Part shown: one piece after another, positions 27,908 through 36,209 of the stretch | Layout: every line of letters starts with the position of its first letter | How positions within the stretch are numbered: position 1 is the first letter of the stretch | Source: Synechococcus sp. PCC 7335 | Lineage (GTDB): Bacteria; Cyanobacteriota; Cyanobacteriia; Phormidesmidales; Phormidesmidaceae | Length of the DNA stretch: 64,000 nucleotides | Direction of reading: 5' to 3' | NCBI RefSeq assembly: GCF_000155595.1 | Contig: NZ_DS989904.1 | Coordinates: 2,481,290-2,545,289 of the forward strand | Translations under genes and position numbers: made by a program | The notes under the pieces: generated by a model | The model's database searches: none | What the model saw: the letters and a program-made list of their open reading frames with translations, nothing else | What the model was told of the DNA's origin: nothing

Positions 27908-29869
27908 ATGTCAATCTCAGCTCTACAAACAGATCGTCTTTCACAGACGCTGACTCAATCCGTCGTGGCAGCTCAGCAACATCTGCTTTCCATCCAAAAC
28001 CCAGAAGGCTATTGGTGGGCCAATCTCGAATCGAATGCTAGTATCACCGCCGAAGTTGTCCTACTACATAAGATATGGGGGACTTTAGACAGCCAGCCCT
28101 TAGCCAAACTAGAAAACTACCTTCGCGCTCAGCAAAAAACGCACGGCGGGTGGGAGCTTTATTGGAATGATGGAGGCGAGCTGAGTACTTCTGTTGAAGC
28201 GTACATGGGACTGAGGTTGTTAGGGGTACCCGCTAGCGATCCGGCCCTAGTCAAAGCAAAGCAATTTATCTTGCATCGAGGCGGTGTTAGCAAGACTCGT
28301 ATTTTCACTAAGTTTCATCTAGCCCTGATTGGTTGCTATCGTTGGCAAGGACTCCCTTCTTTGCCAGCCTGGGTGATGCAGTTAGAGTCGCCGTTCCCGT
28401 TTAGCATTTATGAGCTGTCTAGCTGGGCAAGAGGAAGTACGGTACCACTGCTGATTGTCTTCGACAAAAAGCCTGTTTACCCCCTGCAACCTAGCCCCAC
28501 TCTCGATGAACTCTTCACAGAAAGTGCAGAGAATGTTCGTTGGGAACTCGAAGAGAAAGGAGACTGGAGTGATGCTTTCCTATGGTTGGATAAAGCCTTT
28601 AAGCTAGCTGAATCTGTTGATCTTGTTCCTTTTAGAGAAGAAAGTATTCGCAAAGCGGAAAAGTGGGTTCTAGAACGACAGGAACCGTCTGGGGATTGGG
28701 GCGGTATCATTCCGGCTATGCTAAATTCGATGCTGGCGCTGCGAGCGCTAGGCTATAGTGTCAGCGATCCGGTGGTGCGTCGTGGATTTCAGGCCATTGA
28801 TAACTTCATGGTGGAATCTGAGACAGAATGCTGGGCGCAGCCTTGTATCTCACCAGTTTGGGATACCGGTCTAGCAGTGCGATCGCTCACTGATTCTGGA
28901 CTTTCACCCAACCATCCGGCTTTGGTGAAAGCAGGCGAATGGCTCCTTGACAAACAGATTTTGAGCTATGGTGATTGGTCCGTCAAAAATCCTCAGGGTC
29001 AGCCCGGAGGCTGGGCGTTTGAGTTTGAGAACAGCTTCTATCCTGATGTCGATGATACGGCGGTAGTGGCAATGGCGCTGCAAGACATTACGCTACCCAA
29101 TGAACCGCTAAAGAGACGAGCGATCGCCCGAGCTGTTCGTTGGATTGCCACTATGCAGTGCAAAACCGGGGGGTGGGCAGCCTTTGATATCAATAACGAC
29201 CAAGACTGGCTCAACGATATCCCCTACGGCGACTTGCGAGCCATGATCGATCCAAGCACGGCTGATATTACTGGCCGAGTGTTAGAGATGCACGGTCGAT
29301 TCGCTGCTGACTTAGATCTAGCCAATAGCTATGCAGCAGATCTAAGTCCCTATCGTCTCTCTAGGGGACTCAACTATCTAATCAAAGAGCAGGAGCTAGA
29401 TGGCAGCTGGTTTGGTCGTTGGGGCGTTAATTATATCTATGGCACTGGACAAGCGCTGTCCGCTTTGGCGCTGATTGCACCCGAGCGCTGTCGCATTCAA
29501 ATAGAGCGCGGTATCGCGTGGTTTGTCAGTGTGCAAAATGCAGATGGCGGCTGGGGCGAGACCTGTGAAAGCTACAAAGATAAAAGCTTGAAAGGAAAGG
29601 GCATTAGCACTGCCTCACAAACCGCTTGGGCTCTTTTAGGGCTGCTGGATGTTAGCTTTTGCTTAGATCCAGCTGCTAAGATTGCTGTGGATAGAGGCAT
29701 ACAGTATCTAGTAAGCACGCAATCAGAAGGCACCTGGCAAGAGGAATCGTTTACTGGCACTGGCTTTCCTCAGCACTTCTACCTACGCTATCGGCTGTAC
29801 TGCCATTATTTTCCACTGATGGCTTTGGGTCGATATCAGCGGGTGATCAATTCAAGCGCAGGAATATAA
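27908..29869 (+). CDS. shc: Squalene-hopene cyclase
   Basis: This membrane-associated enzyme cyclises squalene to hopene and hopanol, the first step to hopanoids that stiffen membranes. The 653-residue product has the protonating DVDD motif (about residues 380-383, in YPDVDDTAVVAMAL). It also has many QW repeats such as QNPEGYWWANLE, QKTHGGWELYW, QEPSGDWGG, CKTGGWAAFD, ELDGSWFGRWG and NADGGWGE. Size is normal for bacterial cyclases. It shares a 70-base divergent gap with hpnB, so both are probably controlled together. Confidence 0.97.
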   Translation: MSISALQTDRLSQTLTQSVVAAQQHLLSIQNPEGYWWANLESNASITAEVVLLHKIWGTLDSQPLAKLENYLRAQQKTHGGWELYWNDGGELSTSVEAYMGLRLLGVPASDPALVKAKQFILHRGGVSKTRIFTKFHLALIGCYRWQGLPSLPAWVMQLESPFPFSIYELSSWARGSTVPLLIVFDKKPVYPLQPSPTLDELFTESAENVRWELEEKGDWSDAFLWLDKAFKLAESVDLVPFREESIRKAEKWVLERQEPSGDWGGIIPAMLNSMLALRALGYSVSDPVVRRGFQAIDNFMVESETECWAQPCISPVWDTGLAVRSLTDSGLSPNHPALVKAGEWLLDKQILSYGDWSVKNPQGQPGGWAFEFENSFYPDVDDTAVVAMALQDITLPNEPLKRRAIARAVRWIATMQCKTGGWAAFDINNDQDWLNDIPYGDLRAMIDPSTADITGRVLEMHGRFAADLDLANSYAADLSPYRLSRGLNYLIKEQELDGSWFGRWGVNYIYGTGQALSALALIAPERCRIQIERGIAWFVSVQNADGGWGETCESYKDKSLKGKGISTASQTAWALLGLLDVSFCLDPAAKIAVDRGIQYLVSTQSEGTWQEESFTGTGFPQHFYLRYRLYCHYFPLMALGRYQRVINSSAGI

Positions 29870-29923
29870 CGTTCGCGACTTTGCTTCACAGATTCTCAGA
29901 TTTATGCCGGATATAATGATGGG

Positions 29924-30874
29924 ATGAAAAGCAATGCTCAAAACAGGGTTAAACTATCGCAGCTACAGATCTTAGTAGCAGTAGCTGAGTATGGAAACTT
30001 TAGTGAAGCAGCGCTGAGTCTAGGGATTTCTCAGTCGGCGGTAAGTCATGCGATCGCCTCGCTTGAGAACTACCTAGGCATTGTTCTATTTAATCGAGGA
30101 AGGCATGGAGCAATCCTTACGCCAGTTGGCGATCGCATTCTTATGCATGCCAAGACTATTACCAACAGCACAGATGCGATACTGCAAGAAGCGGCCGCTG
30201 CTAAAGGATTAGAGAAAGGCCAGGTCCGTATTGCGAGCTTTCGCAGTATTTCGACTCATATCTTACCTAAAGCAATTAAAACGTTTCATCAAAAGCTGCC
30301 AGGAATTACGATCAGCTTAACTGAACACGACACTAACAAAGCCGTTGAGCAAGCACTCAAAGAAGGTCGAGCAGATATTGGAATTGTGTTAATGCCGGCT
30401 GGGGAGGGACTCACCGCTTGGGAGCTGCTACAGGACGAGTTTGTTGTTCTTTTATCACCCGATACTCACCTTGAAGGCAACAGTCTTACCTGGCGCGAAC
30501 TATCTGAGCAACCTTTGATCATGTCGCCGATAGATTATCCGGCGATGCGCCCAGTGTACGAACATATTAATGCACTGGGCTACTGGCTAAATGTTGTTAA
30601 TGAAGTCGAAACGGATGCTGCTATTGTCAATCTAGTAGAACAGGGACTAGGTGGCACTATCCTACCGAAGCTAGCAGCTGAGCCTATTCCTGAAGCGGTT
30701 CAGGTTTTCTCTTTGCCTGAACCTTTGATGAGAATGATTGGGGTGGCGATCGCCACAGAGACATTACAGCCTCCACCGGTCTACGCCCTACTCGAAACGT
30801 TAAAAGAGATTGCTACCAGTAATGTCGCGACCCAGACAACTCATAAAACCCAACCCCTTTATATGAAGGGATGA
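29924..30874 (+). CDS. LysR-family transcriptional regulator
   Basis: This is a 316-residue LysR-type regulator. The N-terminal helix-turn-helix (about 12-66) reads LQILVAVAEYGNFSEAALSL and SQSAVSHAIASLENYLGIVL; the effector domain follows (about 95-300). It lies 54 bases after shc on the same strand but looks functionally tied to the purine genes that follow on the right, since LysR proteins usually control a neighbouring set. The effector is unknown; a purine or ureide is a reasonable guess. Confidence 0.9.
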   Translation: MKSNAQNRVKLSQLQILVAVAEYGNFSEAALSLGISQSAVSHAIASLENYLGIVLFNRGRHGAILTPVGDRILMHAKTITNSTDAILQEAAAAKGLEKGQVRIASFRSISTHILPKAIKTFHQKLPGITISLTEHDTNKAVEQALKEGRADIGIVLMPAGEGLTAWELLQDEFVVLLSPDTHLEGNSLTWRELSEQPLIMSPIDYPAMRPVYEHINALGYWLNVVNEVETDAAIVNLVEQGLGGTILPKLAAEPIPEAVQVFSLPEPLMRMIGVAIATETLQPPPVYALLETLKEIATSNVATQTTHKTQPLYMKG

Positions 30875-31050
30875 GCCATTGCTGCCGACATATCTAGTAG
30901 CTGTTGATGGTGCCAGCCTTTGCCATCCTTTTTCAAGGAAGCGCTAGTTTTGCCCGCTCCGTAAGCTTGTTCTAAACTCTTGGAAAGATGCACTAGTTGA
31001 GTATTCGACCAACTATTAGATTTTATATTTTTTAAGAAAGTTTGTTTCAT
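30859..31050 (-). CDS. Possible small protein, 63 residues
   Basis: An open frame with ATG at 31048-31050 gives a basic, soluble product (MKQTFLKNIKSNSWSNTQL at the start; SLKKDGKGWHHQQLLDM later). The composition looks protein-like, but I recognise no family. It overlaps the end of the LysR gene by 16 bases in the opposite direction. It could be a real small gene or a chance frame. Confidence 0.35.
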   Translation of the reverse strand: MKQTFLKNIKSNSWSNTQLVHLSKSLEQAYGAGKTSASLKKDGKGWHHQQLLDMSAAMAHPFI

Positions 31051-31183
31051 CGCGTGAAAGCTGCAAAGCCAGCCTAATGACCTACGCCACAATTATAGGA
31101 AACTGTATTGGAATATACCAAAAGCTGTCGTTGTCTTATCCATAAGAAGCTTAGATGGTAGCACCACACGCTATCACCTACTA

Positions 31184-31540
31184 CTAACTACCTCGGTAAG
31201 TACTGTAAGACCAAGGCGATGCCAGCAACGGTACATGATAGTGGCTCGTCGCCTCGGCAATTCCAAATCGAATGGGAATAATATCTAGAAAGGGGGGAGT
31301 AGGTAAGACATCCGTTTGCTGAGCAAAGTAATCTCCTGCCATGAATAGCAGCTCATAGTTGCCCGTTATCATTGCTTCAGCTATCAACAAAGGACTGTCT
31401 GTTCGACCATCCGCGTTAGTCGTGTGACTAGAGACTTTTTGATATCTGTTCTCTTCTAATTTCCATAACTCTATCGTCATGCCTGCTGCCGGACAGCCGT
31501 TTGCAGTATCTAGTACGTGGGTAGTGAGTTTACCTTCCAT
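31184..31540 (-). CDS. uraH: 5-hydroxyisourate hydrolase (transthyretin-like)
   Basis: This enzyme opens 5-hydroxyisourate to OHCU, the step after urate oxidation. The 118-residue product has the catalytic elements TTHVLD (His near position 8), the DGRTDSPL segment and the C-terminal YRGS tetrapeptide that marks true hydrolases from plain transthyretin. It follows the urate hydroxylase gene by ten bases on the same strand, giving two consecutive pathway steps in one operon. Confidence 0.95.
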   Translation of the reverse strand: MEGKLTTHVLDTANGCPAAGMTIELWKLEENRYQKVSSHTTNADGRTDSPLLIAEAMITGNYELLFMAGDYFAQQTDVLPTPPFLDIIPIRFGIAEATSHYHVPLLASPWSYSTYRGS

Positions 31541-31550
31541 AACGCTTTGT

Positions 31551-32714
31551 TTACCCCATAGGTCCTGCTAGAATCGTTCTAGAAATTGCATCCATAATCT
31601 TTTTGCCATCTTCTTGAGCAAGCTCAGCGTACCACTGCTCTGTTTTCTCAGGTTCTTTCGCATGTGTCATATTAGATCGCTTCCTAGCGCCTAAGACAAT
31701 TCCTGCGACTCTCTCCTTTCGGCTCGCTTCGTAGCGCATTAGCGCATCTTCTACGCTCAAGTTAGTTGTTAACAAACAGTTGGCCAGTGCCCAAGCATCT
31801 TCCATTGCCTGACAGCCGCCTTGACCTAGATCTGGTGAGGTGCTGTGAGCTGCATCACCAATGAGCGCCACCCGACCTTTGACGAGTGCCTCCAAAGGTT
31901 CGATATCGTGAATTTCCACTCGGTTGGTCTTGTCAGGATCAAGTTGTTGAATCAGATTTTGTACGGGTTCAGCCCAGCCTTCGAAGTGTTTGGATAGTTC
32001 TTGTTTAAAGCGGTTGGGCTCTCTTTCAGTCCCCTTTGGTAAGGGCACATCAAAAAAGAAATAGAAGCGATCGCTCCCTACTGGCATTACAGAAGCCCGC
32101 TGACCGTTGCCTACATAGATATCCCAGCTATCGAGCGGGGCGAGGTCCTCACTGGCAGGGACTAGCCCGTTCCAGTTTACATAGCCCACATATCGCCGTT
32201 CAGACGGATGGCCCAATACGTGGGTGCGAATAATAGAATGGGTGCCATCCGCACCGACCACAATGTCAGCGATCGCTTTGTGCCCATCTTCAAAGATAGC
32301 CGTTGCCCCGTCAGCGGTTTGTTCTACTGCAACGCAGCGTTTGTTTAGCTGTACATTCTCTTCACCCACTGCTTTTAGCAGCATCATCTGCAAGTCTGTT
32401 CTAGAGACTGGGTAAGGTGGCTGACCTACCTCTTCTATCAACGGCGATAGACTAAACCTGGTGAGCAATTTGCCCGATTTGGCATAGTAAGCCATCTGCT
32501 TCATTGGTCCCCCTATCCGGGAAATCTCTGGCCCTAGCCCCAGCCGATTGAGTACCTTGACTCCGTTGGACCACAGCGAGATTCCAGCGCCTGCTGGACG
32601 CAATTCTTTGACCCGATCATAGATTTCTACCTCATAGCCAGCCCTTTGCATTGCGATCGCACTTGTTAACCCCCCCATGCCTGCACCGACCACAACAACC
32701 TTCAGATTTTCCAT
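31551..32714 (-). CDS. hpxO: FAD-dependent urate hydroxylase (HpxO type)
   Basis: This flavoprotein monooxygenase hydroxylates urate to 5-hydroxyisourate using NAD(P)H, in place of the cofactor-free uricase. The 387-residue product has the FAD-binding GAGMGG (10-15), VGADGTHS and GDAAHSTSPDLGQGG. The arginine and tyrosine that define HpxO among related hydroxylases (R204 and Y216 in Klebsiella) line up with R206 (NGQRASVMPVG) and Y218 (DRFYFFF). The neighbouring 5-hydroxyisourate hydrolase makes the assignment strong. Confidence 0.93.
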   Translation of the reverse strand: MENLKVVVVGAGMGGLTSAIAMQRAGYEVEIYDRVKELRPAGAGISLWSNGVKVLNRLGLGPEISRIGGPMKQMAYYAKSGKLLTRFSLSPLIEEVGQPPYPVSRTDLQMMLLKAVGEENVQLNKRCVAVEQTADGATAIFEDGHKAIADIVVGADGTHSIIRTHVLGHPSERRYVGYVNWNGLVPASEDLAPLDSWDIYVGNGQRASVMPVGSDRFYFFFDVPLPKGTEREPNRFKQELSKHFEGWAEPVQNLIQQLDPDKTNRVEIHDIEPLEALVKGRVALIGDAAHSTSPDLGQGGCQAMEDAWALANCLLTTNLSVEDALMRYEASRKERVAGIVLGARKRSNMTHAKEPEKTEQWYAELAQEDGKKIMDAISRTILAGPMG

Positions 32715-32870
32715 ATGAAAATATCAGACTCCGTAAAGTAAAAAGAAGTAAACAGACTGCAATGTTTGTACTGTATTTTAATTATCTTGAATGAGAGCGG
32801 ATAGATTGTCCGCATGCATAGATACCTAAAGTAAGCTAATTTTACGTGAGCTAATTTTTGCAAGGTGATC

Positions 32871-33077
32871 ATGGAAGAGAATAAAGCAATCGCTGAACAA
32901 CTAAATCCAGCAGACGAGCAGCCTAAGACAGAAGTTACGCTCACAGACGAGCAGCTAGAAGAGGTGGCAGGCGGCGGTAGCCATAAACAGATTGAAGAGC
33001 ATTTTGAAGAAGACCAAAACGCGGCAGTTCCCGGTAATACTACTATCGATAGGGGACCTGAGCCACAGGTGATTTAG
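32871..33077 (+). CDS. Small double-glycine-leader peptide (putative exported peptide/RiPP-like precursor)
   Basis: This 68-residue acidic peptide has LTDEQLEEVAGGG (24-36), the classic leader of peptides cut after Gly-Gly by C39-peptidase ABC transporters. The part after the cut (about 33 residues, GSHKQIEEHFEEDQ onward) has no Cys and ends DRGPEPQVI, so it is not a typical lantibiotic core. The ATG at 32871 has an AAGG site five bases upstream; a GTG at 32865 is also in frame. It is divergent from the urate hydroxylase. No maturation enzyme or transporter gene is nearby. Confidence 0.75.
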   Translation: MEENKAIAEQLNPADEQPKTEVTLTDEQLEEVAGGGSHKQIEEHFEEDQNAAVPGNTTIDRGPEPQVI

Positions 33078-33331
33078 TTCTTTTCAGGCGTTTGGTAGAG
33101 CGGTGCATGCGTTTTTTGTACTTCATTTTCTCTAACGGCAGATAAAACTGCTCTTTGCGAAGGCAATCAGCACCGTTACTTCCCTATTTCTTCTGCAGCA
33201 TTATGTATCTTCTGTCACGTTTCGGTTTTGCGTTTTCCTCATAATGGTCCTGTAGTCGGCGCTTTACCTAATTCATTTTGCTGAGCGAATGCACTAGGTA
33301 GATTAGCCTGGGAAAGCAGGAAAGGTATCTA

Positions 33332-34744
33332 ATGAGCCAACCTAACAGATTTGTCGAAACTCCAGATGAGACTGTCGCTGATTTGCCACCCGCACCCGTA
33401 ATTGCAGTCCCAACAGACTTAATCTACGGCTTAGAAGATAGACCGCCGCTTAGGGAGGCAATCTTTGCCGCCGTTCAGCACGTTTTAGCCAGCTTTATTG
33501 GTATCATCACACCCTCTCTAATCATCGGGGGCGCTCTGGACCTACCCCCAGAAGATAGAGCCTACATCATTAGTATGTCTCTATTTATCTCAGGCATTGC
33601 CACCTTTATTCAGGCAAAGAAGATCGGACCTGTTGGCTCTGGTTTGCTGAGTATTCAAGGAACGAGCTTTGCTTTTATCGGACCGATTATCGGCGCTGGG
33701 CTAGCGGCAACAGCAGGGGGGGCAACGCCGACCGAAGCTCTAGGACTCATCTTTGGACTGTGCTTTGTCGGCGCGTTTATTGAAATGATCTTCAGTCAGT
33801 TCTTAGAGGTTATTAGCCGAATTATTACGCCGCTAGTCACTGGCACAGTGGTCATGCTGATCGGTTTAACGCTGACTAACGCTGGCATATTAGCTATGGG
33901 CGGCGGCGCACTAGCTAAGAACAATGAGACGTTTGGCAGCGCTCAGAATATCTTTCTCTCTTTGTTTGTGCTCGCTATTATCCTTATTCTTAACAGTAGT
34001 AGCAACACTTTTTTGCGGATGGCTTCTATCGCCATTGGTTTGATTGTTGGCTACATTCTTGGCATCTTCTTAGGCATTGTTGATCTTAGTAGCCTAGGAT
34101 CTCTATCTTTGTTTGCGCTACCTCAGCCTTTTCGCTATGGCTTTGGATTTGACTTTGCCGCCTTTATTCCATTCGCTTTTCTCTATTTGATCACTACGAT
34201 TGAATCGATTGGTGATTTGACAGCTACCTCTGTAGTAACGGGACAGCCCATCAAGGGAAAGGTTTACTTCAATCGAATTCGTGGCGGTGTGCTAGGCGAT
34301 GGGATTAACTCTGCGATCGCAGGTGCATTCAACTGCTTTCCTAACACCACCTTTAGTCAAAACAACGGCGTCATTCAGCTCACGGGCATCGGCAGCCGCT
34401 ACGTTGGCTACTTCATCGCAGCTATTTTTGCTTTGTTAGGTTTGTTCCCAATTGTCGGCGGCGTGTTACAGGCGATTCCGCAGCCTGTGCTAGGCGGTGC
34501 CACAATTTTGATGTTTGGCAGCGTAGCCGCAGCCGGAATGAAAATCATCTCTACGATTGAGCTAGGCAGACGAGAGACTTTAATTCTGGCGACTTCTCTT
34601 GGTCTAGGGCTAGGCGTAACCTTTGATCCAGACTTTCTAGTGGGTCTGCCGCCCTTGGCGCAAAATATCTTTGCTTCTGGCATCTCAACCGGTGGAATTT
34701 GCGCCCTGGTGCTCAATATTCTTCTACCTGGTGAGCGTCGATAA
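33332..34744 (+). CDS. NCS2-family purine permease (xanthine/urate type)
   Basis: This is a 470-residue integral membrane transporter of the nucleobase-ascorbate (NCS2) family with about 12-14 helices. Key motifs are QHVLASFIGIITPSLI, the substrate loop QGTSFAFIGP, TTIESIGDLTATS, and the signature QNNGVIQLTGIGSRYVG (Q-N-x-G-x4-T-G). Its position between the urate-breaking genes and an M20 ureido-hydrolase suggests a substrate of xanthine or urate rather than uracil. An AGGAAAGG site precedes the ATG. Confidence 0.9.
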   Translation: MSQPNRFVETPDETVADLPPAPVIAVPTDLIYGLEDRPPLREAIFAAVQHVLASFIGIITPSLIIGGALDLPPEDRAYIISMSLFISGIATFIQAKKIGPVGSGLLSIQGTSFAFIGPIIGAGLAATAGGATPTEALGLIFGLCFVGAFIEMIFSQFLEVISRIITPLVTGTVVMLIGLTLTNAGILAMGGGALAKNNETFGSAQNIFLSLFVLAIILILNSSSNTFLRMASIAIGLIVGYILGIFLGIVDLSSLGSLSLFALPQPFRYGFGFDFAAFIPFAFLYLITTIESIGDLTATSVVTGQPIKGKVYFNRIRGGVLGDGINSAIAGAFNCFPNTTFSQNNGVIQLTGIGSRYVGYFIAAIFALLGLFPIVGGVLQAIPQPVLGGATILMFGSVAAAGMKIISTIELGRRETLILATSLGLGLGVTFDPDFLVGLPPLAQNIFASGISTGGICALVLNILLPGERR

Positions 34745-34831
34745 CCGTTTCTAGGCTGTGAGATATAGCGAGTATCGCAATAGAATGAGTCACGAAGATT
34801 CATCCGGTCCAAAAATTGGCTCAACCCTAAT

Positions 34832-36073
34832 ATGACTAAAACGCTATCTCTGACGGTGAATGGCGATCGCCTCAACCAGACGCTCGAAGACCTAGCTAGC
34901 ATTGGTAAACAGGCCGACAATACTATCAGACGTCTAGCATTTTCTCCTGAAGATCTAGCGGCTAGGCAGCAGCTATCTGACTGGATGGAGGCGGCCGGAA
35001 TGTCAGTACGAATTGATGCGGGTGGTAATGTGATTGGGCGCTATCCGGGACAAGATCCTGAAGCAAGAGTCTTAGCGACTGGCTCCCATATCGATACGGT
35101 GTTTTCTGGTGGTCGCTTTGACGGTTCGCTCGGGGTGATTGCTGGCTTAGAAGTGGTGCGAGTACTAGCCGAGAATGACCTCCAGCTCTTCCATCCTTTT
35201 GAGGTGATTGCCTTTGCCGATGAAGAGCGGACCATGATCGGTGCTAAGGCGATCGCCGGCACAGCAGTGACAGACCCCGATCGTTATGACACAGTCGATA
35301 ATGAGCCTATTCAGTCCTGTTTAGAAAGAGCAGGCGGTGATTGGAACAATCTTCAATCTGCTCGTCGCTCTCGCGAAGATATTGCCTGCTTTGTGGAACT
35401 GCACGTAGAGCAAGGCGGCATATTAGAGGCGGTAGAATGCGAGATTGGAGTTGTCGAAGGAATCGTCGGTCAGCAGCGATATCGAATCACAATTGAGGGC
35501 CGCACTAACCACGCTGGGACTACGCCGATGAATATGCGCCGCGATGCGCTGACTACGGCTTCTCATTTGATTTTGGCGATTGAAGATATTGCCAAGCATT
35601 TTCCGGGTGACCCAGTAGCGACGGTCGGCACGCTTGAGATCTGGCCAAATTCGATCAATACGGTGCCCGGTTCAGTCAAACTGAGCCTAGATATGCGGGA
35701 TCTATCTCAAGATGTGATTACTCATATGAGTGAACAACTGCGTCGCAAGATCGAAACTGTTGCAGTGGCAACTCGTACCCGCATTCGCATTCGACCCGAG
35801 CTACAGGTAGAGCCGACGCTGGCTGCAGACAAGGTGCAGGCCATTATTGTAGAAAGCTGCAAAGAACTGGACTTGAGCTATACCCATCTTCCTAGCCGTG
35901 CTAGTCATGACGCTCAAGAGATTGGGCGCTTTACCGATATGGGCATGATCTTTGTGCCCAGTAAAGAGGGCATTAGCCATTCGGGTGATGAATATACGTC
36001 GCCAGAACAATGTATTAAAGGCGCTAATGTCTTGCTGCGATCGCTATTAAAGCTCGATCAGCTCTACCGATAG
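34832..36073 (+). CDS. M20-family amidohydrolase (allantoate/ureidoglycolate or N-carbamoyl-amino acid hydrolase)
   Basis: This 413-residue zinc amidohydrolase has the metal ligands of its family: His/Asp in GSHIDTVFSGGRFDGSLGV, Glu in FADEER, His in ELHVEQGG, and the final His in SRASHDAQE. The dimerisation domain (about 210-330, with RTNHAGTTPM) is present. Members hydrolyse allantoate, ureidoglycolate, or N-carbamoyl-amino acids. The neighbouring urate and purine genes favour an allantoate or ureidoglycolate substrate. It follows the permease by 87 bases on the same strand. Confidence 0.85.
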   Translation: MTKTLSLTVNGDRLNQTLEDLASIGKQADNTIRRLAFSPEDLAARQQLSDWMEAAGMSVRIDAGGNVIGRYPGQDPEARVLATGSHIDTVFSGGRFDGSLGVIAGLEVVRVLAENDLQLFHPFEVIAFADEERTMIGAKAIAGTAVTDPDRYDTVDNEPIQSCLERAGGDWNNLQSARRSREDIACFVELHVEQGGILEAVECEIGVVEGIVGQQRYRITIEGRTNHAGTTPMNMRRDALTTASHLILAIEDIAKHFPGDPVATVGTLEIWPNSINTVPGSVKLSLDMRDLSQDVITHMSEQLRRKIETVAVATRTRIRIRPELQVEPTLAADKVQAIIVESCKELDLSYTHLPSRASHDAQEIGRFTDMGMIFVPSKEGISHSGDEYTSPEQCIKGANVLLRSLLKLDQLYR

Positions 36074-36209
36074 GCTCTGCTGATAAAGCGAGTGAGACAG
36101 ATGAACCAACCTTAATAGTCTATACAGAAGCTAGAAAAACATAGAGTTTTCTCTTTCTCCAGCCGGTGTGCTGACCGGTATCATAGCTGTGTAGGTCAAG
36201 GACGTTCTC

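Noticed and set aside
31184-31540. Plain transthyretin-like protein with unknown role
   Set aside because: The C-terminal YRGS and the adjacent urate hydroxylase mark it as a true 5-hydroxyisourate hydrolase.
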